Notes: generated from the letters alone by a model not told the origin. A stretch of 10,746 nucleotides of DNA from Paracoccaceae bacterium (GCA_006227805.1 SBFT01000196.1:1-10746), one strand, 5' to 3'. Shown: positions 1-8,102, counted from the stretch's first letter. Translations and numbers: made by a program.

Positions 1-941
1 AGCAGCAGGTGGTGCATCACCGGGTTGCAGACGAAGACGGTCTCGACGATCAGCTCGCGGTCGATGCCGCCTTCCTGGGCGATGGCGACGGTCAGGTCGT
101 TCAGCGCCTCGCGCACGGCGCGGGTCATCTCGGCGTCGCCGCCGGGGTTCATCATGGCGTAGGAGACGCGGCTCATCAGGTCCTCGCCGAAGCGGATCTG
201 CGGGTTCATCAGCCCCGAGGAGGCGATCACCTCGCCGGTGTCGAGGTTCGTCAGATGCGCCGCGATCGTGGTCGAGCCGAGATCGATCGCCAGCCCGTAG
301 AGCCCGTCCTCGTGCAGGCCGGGCCAGATCTCGACCAGTTTCGGCGCGGCGCCCCGGTGATCGCGGTGAAGCGCCACGGTGACGCGCCAGCCGCCCTTGC
401 GCAGGACCGGCTGCAGCTTGGCCAGGATCGAGAATTCCGCCGTGATCCCGGGGATGTCCCACTGGTCCTTCAGGGCGCGCTCAAGGCGTTCCAGATCGCC
501 GGTGGGCGAATGCATGTCGGGTTCCTCGACCTCGACGAAATAGAGCCGCGTCGCGGGGTCCATGGTGATCGCGCGCACGCTTGCGGCCTTGCGGACGACC
601 TGGCGGTGGACCTGGCTTTCGGGAGGCACGTCGATGACCACGTCGCCCTGCACCGTCGCCTGGCAGCCCAGGCGCCGGCCTTCCTTCAGACCGCGCTTCG
701 AGCGGTAGCGTTCCTCGACCGCGTTCCACTCGGAGAGCGCGCCTTCGGCCACGGTCACGCCATGCTTGGGGAATTCGCCATAGCTGGGCGTGATCTGGCA
801 TTTCGAGCAGATGCCGCGCCCGCCGCAGACCGAATCGAGATCGACACCCAGTTGCCGCGCGGCGGTCAGGATCGGGGTGCCGACCGGAAACCTTCCACGC
901 TTGCCGGACGGGGTGAAGACGACCAGGGGATCGGTGCTCAT
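1..941 (-). CDS. Ferredoxin-ASKHA protein, RACo-like corrinoid activator (N-terminal part)
   Basis: Partial gene running off the left edge; 313 complete codons are visible. Residues 1 to about 100 form a 2Fe-2S ferredoxin domain with cysteines at 39, 45, 48 and 93 (CX5CX2C followed by a distant Cys), the usual cluster ligands. After a linker domain, an ASKHA ATPase phosphate-binding loop DLGSTT lies at residues 220-225, and the visible part ends in the motif CNPVMHHLL. This domain order is that of RACo and the DUF4445 family, which use ATP to reduce inactive Co(II) corrinoid to Co(I) in methyltransferase proteins. The protein is probably cytoplasmic, since no signal peptide is seen. The ATG start at 941 is supported by AGGAG at 951-947, five bases upstream. 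It is transcribed away from guaB. The family call is firm. The corrinoid partner (for example a split MetH or an MttB-like methyltransferase) is inferred and would lie outside the window. Confidence 0.85.
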   Translation of the reverse strand, partial: MSTDPLVVFTPSGKRGRFPVGTPILTAARQLGVDLDSVCGGRGICSKCQITPSYGEFPKHGVTVAEGALSEWNAVEERYRSKRGLKEGRRLGCQATVQGDVVIDVPPESQVHRQVVRKAASVRAITMDPATRLYFVEVEEPDMHSPTGDLERLERALKDQWDIPGITAEFSILAKLQPVLRKGGWRVTVALHRDHRGAAPKLVEIWPGLHEDGLYGLAIDLGSTTIAAHLTNLDTGEVIASSGLMNPQIRFGEDLMSRVSYAMMNPGGDAEMTRAVREALNDLTVAIAQEGGIDRELIVETVFVCNPVMHHLL

Positions 942-1164
942 GCTGGCTCCTGAATTTGCTCTGGGTGGCAGATAGCGCGGAACGGGGCGAAGGACCACGG
1001 CAATCCCGTCATCCTGTCGCCCGCCTGCGGCATCGCGGCCGGATTTCGTGCGCCGGAGCGCGCTCCTGACCGCGGAATGTCCAGATGTCGTATCGCCCTT
1101 TCCACCCGCCGCAATCCATGCGATAGCGTCGCGGCCAAACGAGACATCCATGGAGTGACCGGGA
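942..1164. other. Divergent intergenic region between the ASKHA gene and guaB
   Basis: This 223-base region must hold the promoters of two divergent genes. The best plus-strand candidate for guaB is TTTCCA (1099-1104), a 17-base spacer, then GATAGC (1122-1127). It is only a weak match to the sigma-70 consensus. A perfect 12-base palindrome GGAGCGCGCTCC lies at 1055-1066. The guaB ribosome binding site GGAG is at 1152-1155, nine bases before the ATG. I see no convincing small gene or riboswitch here. Confidence 0.4.
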
Positions 1165-2613
1165 ATGGAGATTCGCGAGGCCCTCACCTTCGACGATGTG
1201 CTTCTGGTGCCGCAGGCGTCCAGCGTGCTTCCCAGCACGGCCGACACGCGCACCTTCGTGACCAGGTCCATCGCGCTCAACATCCCGCTTCTGTCCAGCG
1301 CCATGGACACGGTGACCGAGGCGCGCATGGCGATCGCCATGGCCCAGGCCGGCGGGATGGGCGTGATCCACCGCAATCTCGACATCGCCGACCAGGCGCG
1401 CGAGGTACGCCGCGTCAAGCGTTTCGAGAGCGGGATCGTCTACAATCCCATCACCCTGACGCCCGACCAGACGATGGCGGACGCCAAGGAACTGACGCGG
1501 CTCTATGGCTTCACCGGCTTTCCGGTGGTCGACGAAAACCGCCGGGTGCTGGGGATCGTCACCAATCGCGACATGCGCTTCGCGCAATCGGACGACACGC
1601 CGGTGCGGGTGATGATGACCTCGGACAACCTGGCGGTCCTGCGCGAGCCGGCCGACCGGGACGAGGCGATCAGCCTGATGAAGTCGCGCCGCATCGAGAA
1701 GCTGCTGGTCACCGACAAGGACGGCAAGCTGACGGGGCTTCTGACGCTGAAGGATACCGAACAGGCGGTGGTGAACCCCACCGCCTGCAAGGATCAGCTG
1801 GGCCGTCTGCGGGTGGCCGCGGCCTCGACCGTGGGCGACGCAGGCTTCGAGCGGTCCGCCGCGCTGATCGACGCGGGCTGCGACCTGATCGTGATCGACA
1901 CCGCGCATGGCCATTCCGAAGGGGTGGCGCGCGCGGTCGAGCGGGTGAAGACGCTGTCGAACGAGGTGCAGGTGGTCGCGGGCAACGTGGCCACGGCCGA
2001 GGCTACGCGCGCGCTGATCGGCGCGGGCGCGGATGCGATCAAGGTCGGCATCGGGCCCGGCAGCATCTGCACGACGCGCATGGTGGCGGGCGTGGGCGTG
2101 CCGCAGCTGACCGCGATCATGGATTGCGCGCAGGCGGCGGGCGACGTGCCGGTGATCGCCGATGGCGGCATCAAGTTCTCGGGCGATTTCGCCAAGGCGA
2201 TCGCGGCGGGGGCCTCCTGCGCGATGGTCGGCAGCATGATCGCGGGCACTGACGAGAGCCCCGGCGAGGTGATCCTCTACCAGGGCCGCAGCTTCAAGGC
2301 CTATCGCGGCATGGGGTCGATCGGGGCGATGGCGCGCGGCTCGGCCGACCGCTATTTCCAGAAGGACGCAGCCAGCGACAAGCTGGTGCCCGAAGGGATC
2401 GAGGGGCAGGTCCCCTACAAGGGCAGTGCGGGCGCGGTGCTGCACCAGCTGGTGGGGGGCCTGCGCGCGGCCATGGGCTATACCGGCTGCGCGACCATCG
2501 CCGAGATGCGCACGAACTGCCGCTTCGTGAAGATCACCGGGGCGGGGCTGAAGGAAAGCCACGTCCACGACGTGCAGATCACCCGCGAAAGCCCGAACTA
2601 CCGGATCGGCTGA
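1165..2613 (+). CDS. guaB: IMP dehydrogenase
   Basis: Catalyses the NAD-dependent oxidation of IMP to XMP, the committed step of GMP synthesis, in the cytosol as a tetramer or octamer. The protein is 482 residues, a normal length for bacterial IMPDH. The N-terminus LTFDDVLLVPQ is the family signature. A CBS (Bateman) module occupies roughly residues 92-210 and interrupts the (beta/alpha)8 barrel. The catalytic loop GPGSICTTR contains the nucleophilic Cys302. The flap carries the catalytic Arg396-Tyr397 pair in GSADRYFQ, and RGMGSIGAM binds IMP phosphate. All key residues are present, so the enzyme should be active. The ATG at 1165 follows GGAG at 1152-1155. Its stop codon overlaps the start of the next gene by one base, so the two form an operon. 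Confidence 0.98.
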   Translation: MEIREALTFDDVLLVPQASSVLPSTADTRTFVTRSIALNIPLLSSAMDTVTEARMAIAMAQAGGMGVIHRNLDIADQAREVRRVKRFESGIVYNPITLTPDQTMADAKELTRLYGFTGFPVVDENRRVLGIVTNRDMRFAQSDDTPVRVMMTSDNLAVLREPADRDEAISLMKSRRIEKLLVTDKDGKLTGLLTLKDTEQAVVNPTACKDQLGRLRVAAASTVGDAGFERSAALIDAGCDLIVIDTAHGHSEGVARAVERVKTLSNEVQVVAGNVATAEATRALIGAGADAIKVGIGPGSICTTRMVAGVGVPQLTAIMDCAQAAGDVPVIADGGIKFSGDFAKAIAAGASCAMVGSMIAGTDESPGEVILYQGRSFKAYRGMGSIGAMARGSADRYFQKDAASDKLVPEGIEGQVPYKGSAGAVLHQLVGGLRAAMGYTGCATIAEMRTNCRFVKITGAGLKESHVHDVQITRESPNYRIG

Positions 2614-3785
2614 TGACGCCGGGCGCGCGGGTCCAGGCCGCGGCCGAGATCCTCGACCGGATCGGGGCGGGAGCGGCGGCGGAACAGGCGCTGACCAACT
2701 GGGCGCGCTCGCACCGCTTTGCGGGCGCGAAGGACCGCGCGGCGATCCGCGACCTGGTCTTCGACGGATTGCGCGGCTGGTCCAGCCTGGCCGCCTGGGG
2801 CGGCGGCGAGACGGGCCGCGCGCGGATGATCGGAAGGCTGCGCGCGCTGGGGCAGGACCCGTCCGCGATCTTCACCGGCCAGGGCCATGCGCCCGCCGTC
2901 CTGACGCCCGGGGAAAAGGCCTTTGCGCCCGATCCCGCGACCTGGCCCGACGCGGTGCGGCTGGATTACCCTGCCTGGCTGGAACCCGAGCTGCGCCGCA
3001 GCCTGGGCCCCGGGCTGGAAGCGGTCATGACCCTCCTGCGTGCCCGCGCGCCCGTCTTCCTCCGCGTCAACCTCAGCCGCGCGACGCGGGCAGAGGCTAG
3101 GGCGATGCTGGCGGGCGAGGGGGTCGAGACCCGTCCGCATCCCCTGGCCGAGACCGCGCTCGAGGTCGTGGGCGAGGCCCGCGGCCTGCACCTGTCGCGG
3201 GCCTATGCCGAGGGCATCGTCGAGTTCCAGGACGTCGCCTCGCAGGCCGTCGTCGCCGAGATCCGGTCACGTTTCCCGGCGCGCCGGGTGCTGGATTTCT
3301 GCGCCGGGGGCGGCGGCAAGGCGCTGGCCTTCGCCGATGCGGGCGCGCAGGTCACGGCCCATGACGCCGATCCGGGCCGGATGCGCGACATCGCCCCGCG
3401 CGCCGAGCGCGCGGGCCAGCGCATCGACTGCGTCGCAACGCGCGACCTGGCGAGGCTGGACCCCTTCGATCTGGTCGTGGCCGACGTGCCCTGTTCGGGC
3501 AGCGGCGCCTGGCGGCGCCAGCCGCAGGCGCGCTGGACCCTGACGCAGGCGCGGCTGGACCAGTTGTGCGGGATGCAGCGCGCGATCCTGCAAGAGGCCG
3601 CGGCCCTGGTCGCGCCCGGAGGCGCGCTGGCCCATGTGACCTGTTCGCTTCTGGCAATCGAGAACGAGGACGCGGTCGCGGCGTTCCTGGGCGCCAATCC
3701 CGACTGGCAGGCGGTGGCCAGCCGCCGGTTTTCCCCGCTGGAAGGCGGGGATGGGTTCTTCATGTCCTTGTTGACGCGAAGATGA
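2613..3785 (+). CDS. RsmB/NOP-family RNA (cytosine-C5) methyltransferase
   Basis: A 390-residue class I SAM-dependent methyltransferase of the RsmB/Nop2/Sun family, which places a methyl group on C5 of cytosine in rRNA or tRNA. Motif I (SAM binding) is LDFCAGGGGK at residues 227-236. Motif IV is ADVPCSGSG with Cys294, which releases the product. Motif VI is HVTCS with Cys344, the nucleophile that attacks cytosine C6. The first 130 or so residues are helical and resemble a shortened NusB-like domain, and the whole is a little shorter than E. coli RsmB (429 residues). The ATG overlaps the guaB TGA as TGATG, and only a weak GGA (2603-2605) precedes it, so translation probably depends on ribosomes finishing guaB. 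The family is certain. The exact target base, such as 16S rRNA C967, cannot be told from sequence, so no symbol is given. Confidence 0.93.
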   Translation: MTPGARVQAAAEILDRIGAGAAAEQALTNWARSHRFAGAKDRAAIRDLVFDGLRGWSSLAAWGGGETGRARMIGRLRALGQDPSAIFTGQGHAPAVLTPGEKAFAPDPATWPDAVRLDYPAWLEPELRRSLGPGLEAVMTLLRARAPVFLRVNLSRATRAEARAMLAGEGVETRPHPLAETALEVVGEARGLHLSRAYAEGIVEFQDVASQAVVAEIRSRFPARRVLDFCAGGGGKALAFADAGAQVTAHDADPGRMRDIAPRAERAGQRIDCVATRDLARLDPFDLVVADVPCSGSGAWRRQPQARWTLTQARLDQLCGMQRAILQEAAALVAPGGALAHVTCSLLAIENEDAVAAFLGANPDWQAVASRRFSPLEGGDGFFMSLLTRR

Positions 3786-3832
3786 TTTCCAATATACAAC
3801 CTTTGGTAGAAATTTCGCTTGCCCCAGTGCGA

Positions 3833-3848
3833 TTAATCACGGCTTAAC
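3833..3848 (+). promoter_or_regulatory. CtrA box upstream of cckA
   Basis: TTAA (3833-3836), seven bases, then TTAAC (3844-3848) is an exact match to the CtrA consensus TTAA-N7-TTAAC of alphaproteobacteria. It sits in the 111-base gap after the methyltransferase gene, in a locally AT-rich stretch, 48 bases before the cckA start codon. cckA is the only gene it could serve, since the upstream gene points the same way and ends at 3785. CckA is the kinase that drives CtrA phosphorylation, so a site here implies feedback. Binding itself is inferred. TTGCCC at 3819-3824 could serve as an overlapping -35, but no clear -10 is seen. Confidence 0.7.
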
Positions 3849-3896
3849 CTGTTTCGGGCGAGAAGGAAGCGGAACGTCCTGACCAGGGAGACCTGC

Positions 3897-6221
3897 GTGA
3901 CCGATATCAGTGCCGGCACCGATCTGGCTGGGCCGCGTCTCTCGGGGCGGATGGGACGGCTGGCCCTGCTGATGGCACTCGCGGGGGTGATGGTGGCGCT
4001 GGCCCTCAGCGGACGGGTCGGGGCCGCGGCGCTGCCACTCCTGTCGGTCGGGTTGTCGCTGGGGGTCCTGTCGCTGGGCCTGGCGGTGTCGGACGCGGTG
4101 CGGGCGCGGATCCGGATGCGCACGCGGGCCGAACTGGCCCGCATCTTCCACAACGACGCCGCCGCCAGCCTGCTGGTCACGCAGGATGGCCAGATCGCCG
4201 CCGCCAACCCCGCGGCGCGCGGCCGGTTCCACGCCAGTCTCGAGGCCAGCCTGGGCCGGACCCTGCGCGGTCTTCTGGCCAATCCCGACATGGTCATCCA
4301 CCGCCTTCAGACGCGCGCCGAGCAGCGCGGCGCGATGTCCGAGGACATCGTCACGCGCGCGGGGCCCGTGCGGTTGTCGGTGCACCGGCTGGAGAATGCG
4401 GAATATCTCTGGCGGATCGACGATCTGCCCGAACCGGGCCAGGGCCGCAACGCGGACGCGATCCCGGTGCCGCTGCTGATCGTGGCGCGCACGGGCGCCA
4501 TCCTGCACATGAACGAGGCCGCCCGCACCGTCATCGGCAAGCGCGTCACGGCGCTGGACCGGCTGTTCACCGACCTGCCGCTGCGGCAAGGCGGCGTGCA
4601 TGTCGCGGCCACCGCCACCGGTCACGCCCGGTTCCTGGTCAGCCAGCACGAGGTTTCGGCCGGCCGAAGCGAGGTATTCCTGGTGCCCCTGACCCCGGCC
4701 GCGGACCATGATCACGGCGCGTTCGACGCGTTGCCGGTGGCCTTGCTGAAGCTCGACGCCCGGGGCTGCGTGACGCGGGCCAATGCGGCGGCCACGGCGC
4801 TTCTGGGGCGCGAGGGCAGGGGCGCGCGCCTGCCCGAACTGATGGAAGGGCTGGGCCGTCCCATCGACGACTGGCTGGCCGAGGTGGGGCGCGGCGCGCA
4901 GGTCAAGCGCTCGGAGGTGCTGCGCCTGGTCGGGCACGAGACCGAGAAATTCGTGCAGGTCACGCTGTCGCCGCTGCCGCCGGGCACCGAGGAGCGTCTC
5001 ATCGCCGTGCTCAGCGACGCGACCGAACTCAAGACCCTCGAGGCGCAATTCGTCCAGAGCCAGAAGATGCAGGCGATCGGCCAGCTGGCCGGTGGCGTCG
5101 CCCATGACTTCAACAATCTTCTGACGGCGATTTCAGGCCATTGCGACCTGTTGCTGCTGCGCCACGATCCCGGCGACGAGGATTATGGCGACCTGATGCA
5201 GATCAACCAGAATTCCAACCGCGCGGCCGCCCTGGTGGGCCAGTTGCTGGCCTTCTCGCGCAAGCAGACCCTGCGGCCCGAACTTCTGGACATGCGCGAC
5301 ACGCTGGCCGACCTGACGCATCTGCTGAACCGGCTGGTGGGCGAGAAGGTGACGCTCAGCCTCAGCCACGATCCGGTCCTGGGCGCGATCCGCGCCGACA
5401 AGCGGCAGCTGGAACAGGTGCTGATGAACCTTGTGGTGAACGCGCGCGACGCGATGCCGGACGGGGGCGAGATCCGCATCGTGACCGAGATGCTGCGGAT
5501 CGCCGAACCGCTGGAGCGCGACCGCGCGACGGTGCCGCCGGGGGACTACGTCTCGGTCAAGGTCATCGACCAGGGAACCGGCATCGCGCCCGACAAGCTG
5601 CAGAAGGTGTTCGAGCCCTTCTACACCACCAAGCGCACGGGCGAGGGGACGGGTCTGGGCCTGTCCACCGCCTATGGCATCGTCAAGCAGACCGGCGGCT
5701 ACATCTTCGTGGACAGCGCGCTGGGCAGCGGCACCTGCTTCACCCTGATCTTTCCGGCCCGCGCCAGGCAGGCCGATGACCCTGTCGCCGCCGCCCCCGC
5801 GCCACGCCGCGCCCCTGTGCGGCATGGCGACGGCGTCGTGCTCTTGGTCGAGGACGAGGCGCCGGTGCGCGCCTTCGCCTCGCGGGCGCTGCGCCTGCGC
5901 GGCTACACGGTGATCGAGGCCGACAGCGCCGAGGAGGCGCTGCGCACGCTGGAAGACCCCGAGTTGAACGTCGATCTCTTCGTCACCGACGTGGTGATGC
6001 CCGGCAAGGACGGCCCCACCTGGGTGCGCGAAGCCCGCCAGGCGCGGCCCGATGTGCGGGTGATCTTCGTCTCGGGCTATGCCGAGGGCGCGATGGGCGG
6101 AACCGGGCTCGAGATGCCGAACGCCATCTTCCTGCCCAAGCCCTTCTCGCTCGGCCAGCTGACCGAGACGGTGCATGATCAGCTCAACCCCGCAGCCCCC
6201 GAAGCCGCGATGCTGTCGTAA
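3897..6221 (+). CDS. cckA: CckA-type hybrid sensor histidine kinase
   Basis: Membrane hybrid kinase that passes phosphate through ChpT to CtrA (and CpdR), controlling the cell cycle in Caulobacter and motility and gene transfer agent genes in Rhodobacterales. It has 774 residues. Two membrane segments lie at about 21-39 and 43-65 with almost no periplasmic loop. Three PAS-like segments follow at about 78-175, 190-250 and 277-385. The HisKA helix has the phosphorylated His403 in VAHDFNNLLTAISGH, a stretch typical of CckA. The HATPase domain has its N box around Asn515 and later a GTGLGL box. The C-terminal receiver runs from about 645 to 765 with acidic pair Glu652-Asp653, phosphoacceptor Asp698, Ser726 and Lys748. 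The start is GTG, preceded by GGGAG at 3886-3890, six bases upstream. A CtrA box lies upstream. The 3' end overlaps the convergent sulfotransferase gene. CckA is a confident call, although ChpT and CtrA are not in the window. Confidence 0.93.
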   Translation: MTDISAGTDLAGPRLSGRMGRLALLMALAGVMVALALSGRVGAAALPLLSVGLSLGVLSLGLAVSDAVRARIRMRTRAELARIFHNDAAASLLVTQDGQIAAANPAARGRFHASLEASLGRTLRGLLANPDMVIHRLQTRAEQRGAMSEDIVTRAGPVRLSVHRLENAEYLWRIDDLPEPGQGRNADAIPVPLLIVARTGAILHMNEAARTVIGKRVTALDRLFTDLPLRQGGVHVAATATGHARFLVSQHEVSAGRSEVFLVPLTPAADHDHGAFDALPVALLKLDARGCVTRANAAATALLGREGRGARLPELMEGLGRPIDDWLAEVGRGAQVKRSEVLRLVGHETEKFVQVTLSPLPPGTEERLIAVLSDATELKTLEAQFVQSQKMQAIGQLAGGVAHDFNNLLTAISGHCDLLLLRHDPGDEDYGDLMQINQNSNRAAALVGQLLAFSRKQTLRPELLDMRDTLADLTHLLNRLVGEKVTLSLSHDPVLGAIRADKRQLEQVLMNLVVNARDAMPDGGEIRIVTEMLRIAEPLERDRATVPPGDYVSVKVIDQGTGIAPDKLQKVFEPFYTTKRTGEGTGLGLSTAYGIVKQTGGYIFVDSALGSGTCFTLIFPARARQADDPVAAAPAPRRAPVRHGDGVVLLVEDEAPVRAFASRALRLRGYTVIEADSAEEALRTLEDPELNVDLFVTDVVMPGKDGPTWVREARQARPDVRVIFVSGYAEGAMGGTGLEMPNAIFLPKPFSLGQLTETVHDQLNPAAPEAAMLS

Positions 6222-6796
6222 AGGGCGAAGTCCTCGGGGCATTTGCGGCGCAGGCGCGCGGCCATCTTCCGCGAGAGGCCGAGGTCCATCGCGGGAGAGA
6301 CGTTCTCGCGCCCGAGGTCGGGGATCGGCCCAAGCCGCGCCTCGAGAAACGCGAGAAGGCGCGGCTGATCCTCGTAGCGGAAGAGATGCGTCAGCGGCGC
6401 GCCGCCGGGACGGGGCTGGAGGAAGCGCGCCTGACTGCCGACATCGGCGAAACCGGGGCGCTCGCCCTTGCAATAGGCGGCCACGAAGTCGTCGAAGGTG
6501 ATCCCATGCGTGCCGTTGGGCTTGTCCAGCATGAAGGGACGCCGCCGGTAGCGATACCAGCTGCCCAGCCAGTCCACCGGTTCGCGCATCACGGCAAGCG
6601 TTTCCATCCGCGCGTCGCAGACCTTCTCGAAGATCGGCCGGAAGAAGCGGTCATAGCGGTAGAGGGGCGCATGTTTCAGATCGGGCGGGTCGCGGACGAC
6701 GATGTCGGCACGCGGACCCAGCGCCGTCCCGAGCGCGGTCGTTCCCGTCTTGGGAACCGCCAGGATCACCAGCCTTTCCTTAACGAAAACAAGCAC
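6179..6796 (-). CDS. Sulfotransferase-family protein, acceptor unknown
   Basis: A 205-residue protein of the PAPS-dependent sulfotransferase superfamily, which moves sulfate from PAPS to a hydroxyl or amine acceptor. The N-terminal strand-loop LAVPKTGTTAL (P-loop PKTGTT at 15-20) is the 5'-phosphosulfate binding loop. MREPVDWLGSWYRYR carries the 3'-phosphate binding pair Arg71 and Ser79 in the usual R-x7-S spacing. No signal peptide or membrane helix is seen, so it is probably cytosolic. It is shorter than typical cytosolic sulfotransferases (about 250-300 residues), and acceptor-binding regions may be reduced. The start is a GTG at 6796 with a GGGGGAA stretch (6812-6806) nine bases upstream; an in-frame stop at 6844-6842 limits the open frame. 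It is divergent from recA and convergent with cckA, overlapping the last 43 bases of cckA. No sulfate-activation genes are nearby, so the substrate cannot be inferred. Confidence 0.82.
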   Translation of the reverse strand: MLVFVKERLVILAVPKTGTTALGTALGPRADIVVRDPPDLKHAPLYRYDRFFRPIFEKVCDARMETLAVMREPVDWLGSWYRYRRRPFMLDKPNGTHGITFDDFVAAYCKGERPGFADVGSQARFLQPRPGGAPLTHLFRYEDQPRLLAFLEARLGPIPDLGRENVSPAMDLGLSRKMAARLRRKCPEDFALYDSIAASGAAGLS

Positions 6797-6869
6797 CTGG
6801 AGCGGTTCCCCCGGAAATCGTGATCCCTCTTGCGCCGTAAACTACTCCTTAACCCGGATCGGAAACAGT

Positions 6870-6888
6870 AGGATTTGCCGAAAATCCT
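6870..6888. repeat. Inverted repeat upstream of the recA promoter
   Basis: AGGATTT (6870-6876), a five-base gap GCCGA, then AAATCCT (6882-6888) is a perfect 7-base inverted repeat. It ends one base before the putative recA -35 box at 6890. It could be an operator for recA or for the divergent sulfotransferase gene. No regulator is known to me for this motif. Confidence 0.4.
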
Positions 6889-6889
6889 G

Positions 6890-6918
6890 TTGAAATGTTC
6901 CCGTTTTGATCGCATAAG
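6890..6918 (+). promoter_or_regulatory. recA sigma-70-type promoter
   Basis: TTGAAA (6890-6895) and CATAAG (6913-6918) are separated by exactly 17 bases. The -35 matches the consensus at five of six positions and the -10 at four of six. The LexA box begins at the very next base, where transcription would start, which is the expected place for an SOS repressor site. The arrangement makes the promoter call better than the boxes alone would. Confidence 0.6.
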
Positions 6919-6933
6919 GAACAAGAGGTGAAC
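6919..6933. promoter_or_regulatory. LexA (SOS) box of recA
   Basis: GAAC (6919-6922), seven bases, GAAC (6930-6933) is the exact complement of GTTC-N7-GTTC, the direct-repeat LexA site described for Rhodobacter and other alphaproteobacteria. It directly follows the recA -10 box and lies 55 bases before the recA start codon. LexA bound here would block transcription until RecA filaments on single-stranded DNA promote LexA self-cleavage. Confidence 0.88.
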
Positions 6934-6988
6934 AAAGCAGTGATTGCCGCCCGGCACCGGCTGTGACAATAAGGAAAGCGAAACCGCT

Positions 6989-8059
<1,071 letters not shown>

Positions 8060-8066
8060 CATCCGC

Positions 8067-8089
8067 GGCGCGGGTCGCGGACCCGCGCC
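8067..8089. repeat. Strong GC-rich hairpin after recA
   Basis: GGCGCGGGTC (8067-8076), loop GCG, GACCCGCGCC (8080-8089): a perfect 10-base-pair stem starting seven bases after the recA stop codon. No T-run follows, so it is not a canonical intrinsic terminator. It may protect the recA mRNA 3' end or add to termination together with the next hairpin. Confidence 0.6.
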
Positions 8090-8102
8090 ATGCGCACAGG
8101 AC

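Noticed and set aside
9..953. Plus-strand open frame over the ASKHA gene
   Set aside because: The minus strand encodes a ferredoxin with all four cysteines and an ATPase loop; the plus frame has no recognisable feature.
1055..1066. Palindrome GGAGCGCGCTCC in the ASKHA/guaB gap as an operator
   Set aside because: Short GC palindromes are frequent in this base composition, and no regulator is known for it; recorded only within the intergenic entry.
1009..2568. Long open frame (519 codons) antisense to guaB
   Set aside because: Arg/His/Gly-rich translation with no family motif, lying wholly opposite an intact guaB; typical artefact of high GC third positions.
3776..3818. Imperfect inverted repeat at the end of the RsmB-family gene (GCGAA...ATTTC / GAAAT-TTCGC)
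   Set aside because: It needs a four-base bulge and a 19-base loop and has no T-run after it, so it is too weak to call a terminator.
3837..6473. Two long minus-strand open frames opposite cckA (3837-5105 and 5133-6473)
   Set aside because: Low-complexity Arg/Gln/Ala-rich translations without motifs, opposite a complete kinase.
6944..6988. Possible 15-residue N-terminal extension of RecA
   Set aside because: The extension does not resemble RecA, and a good Shine-Dalgarno sits inside it, ahead of the ATG at 6989.
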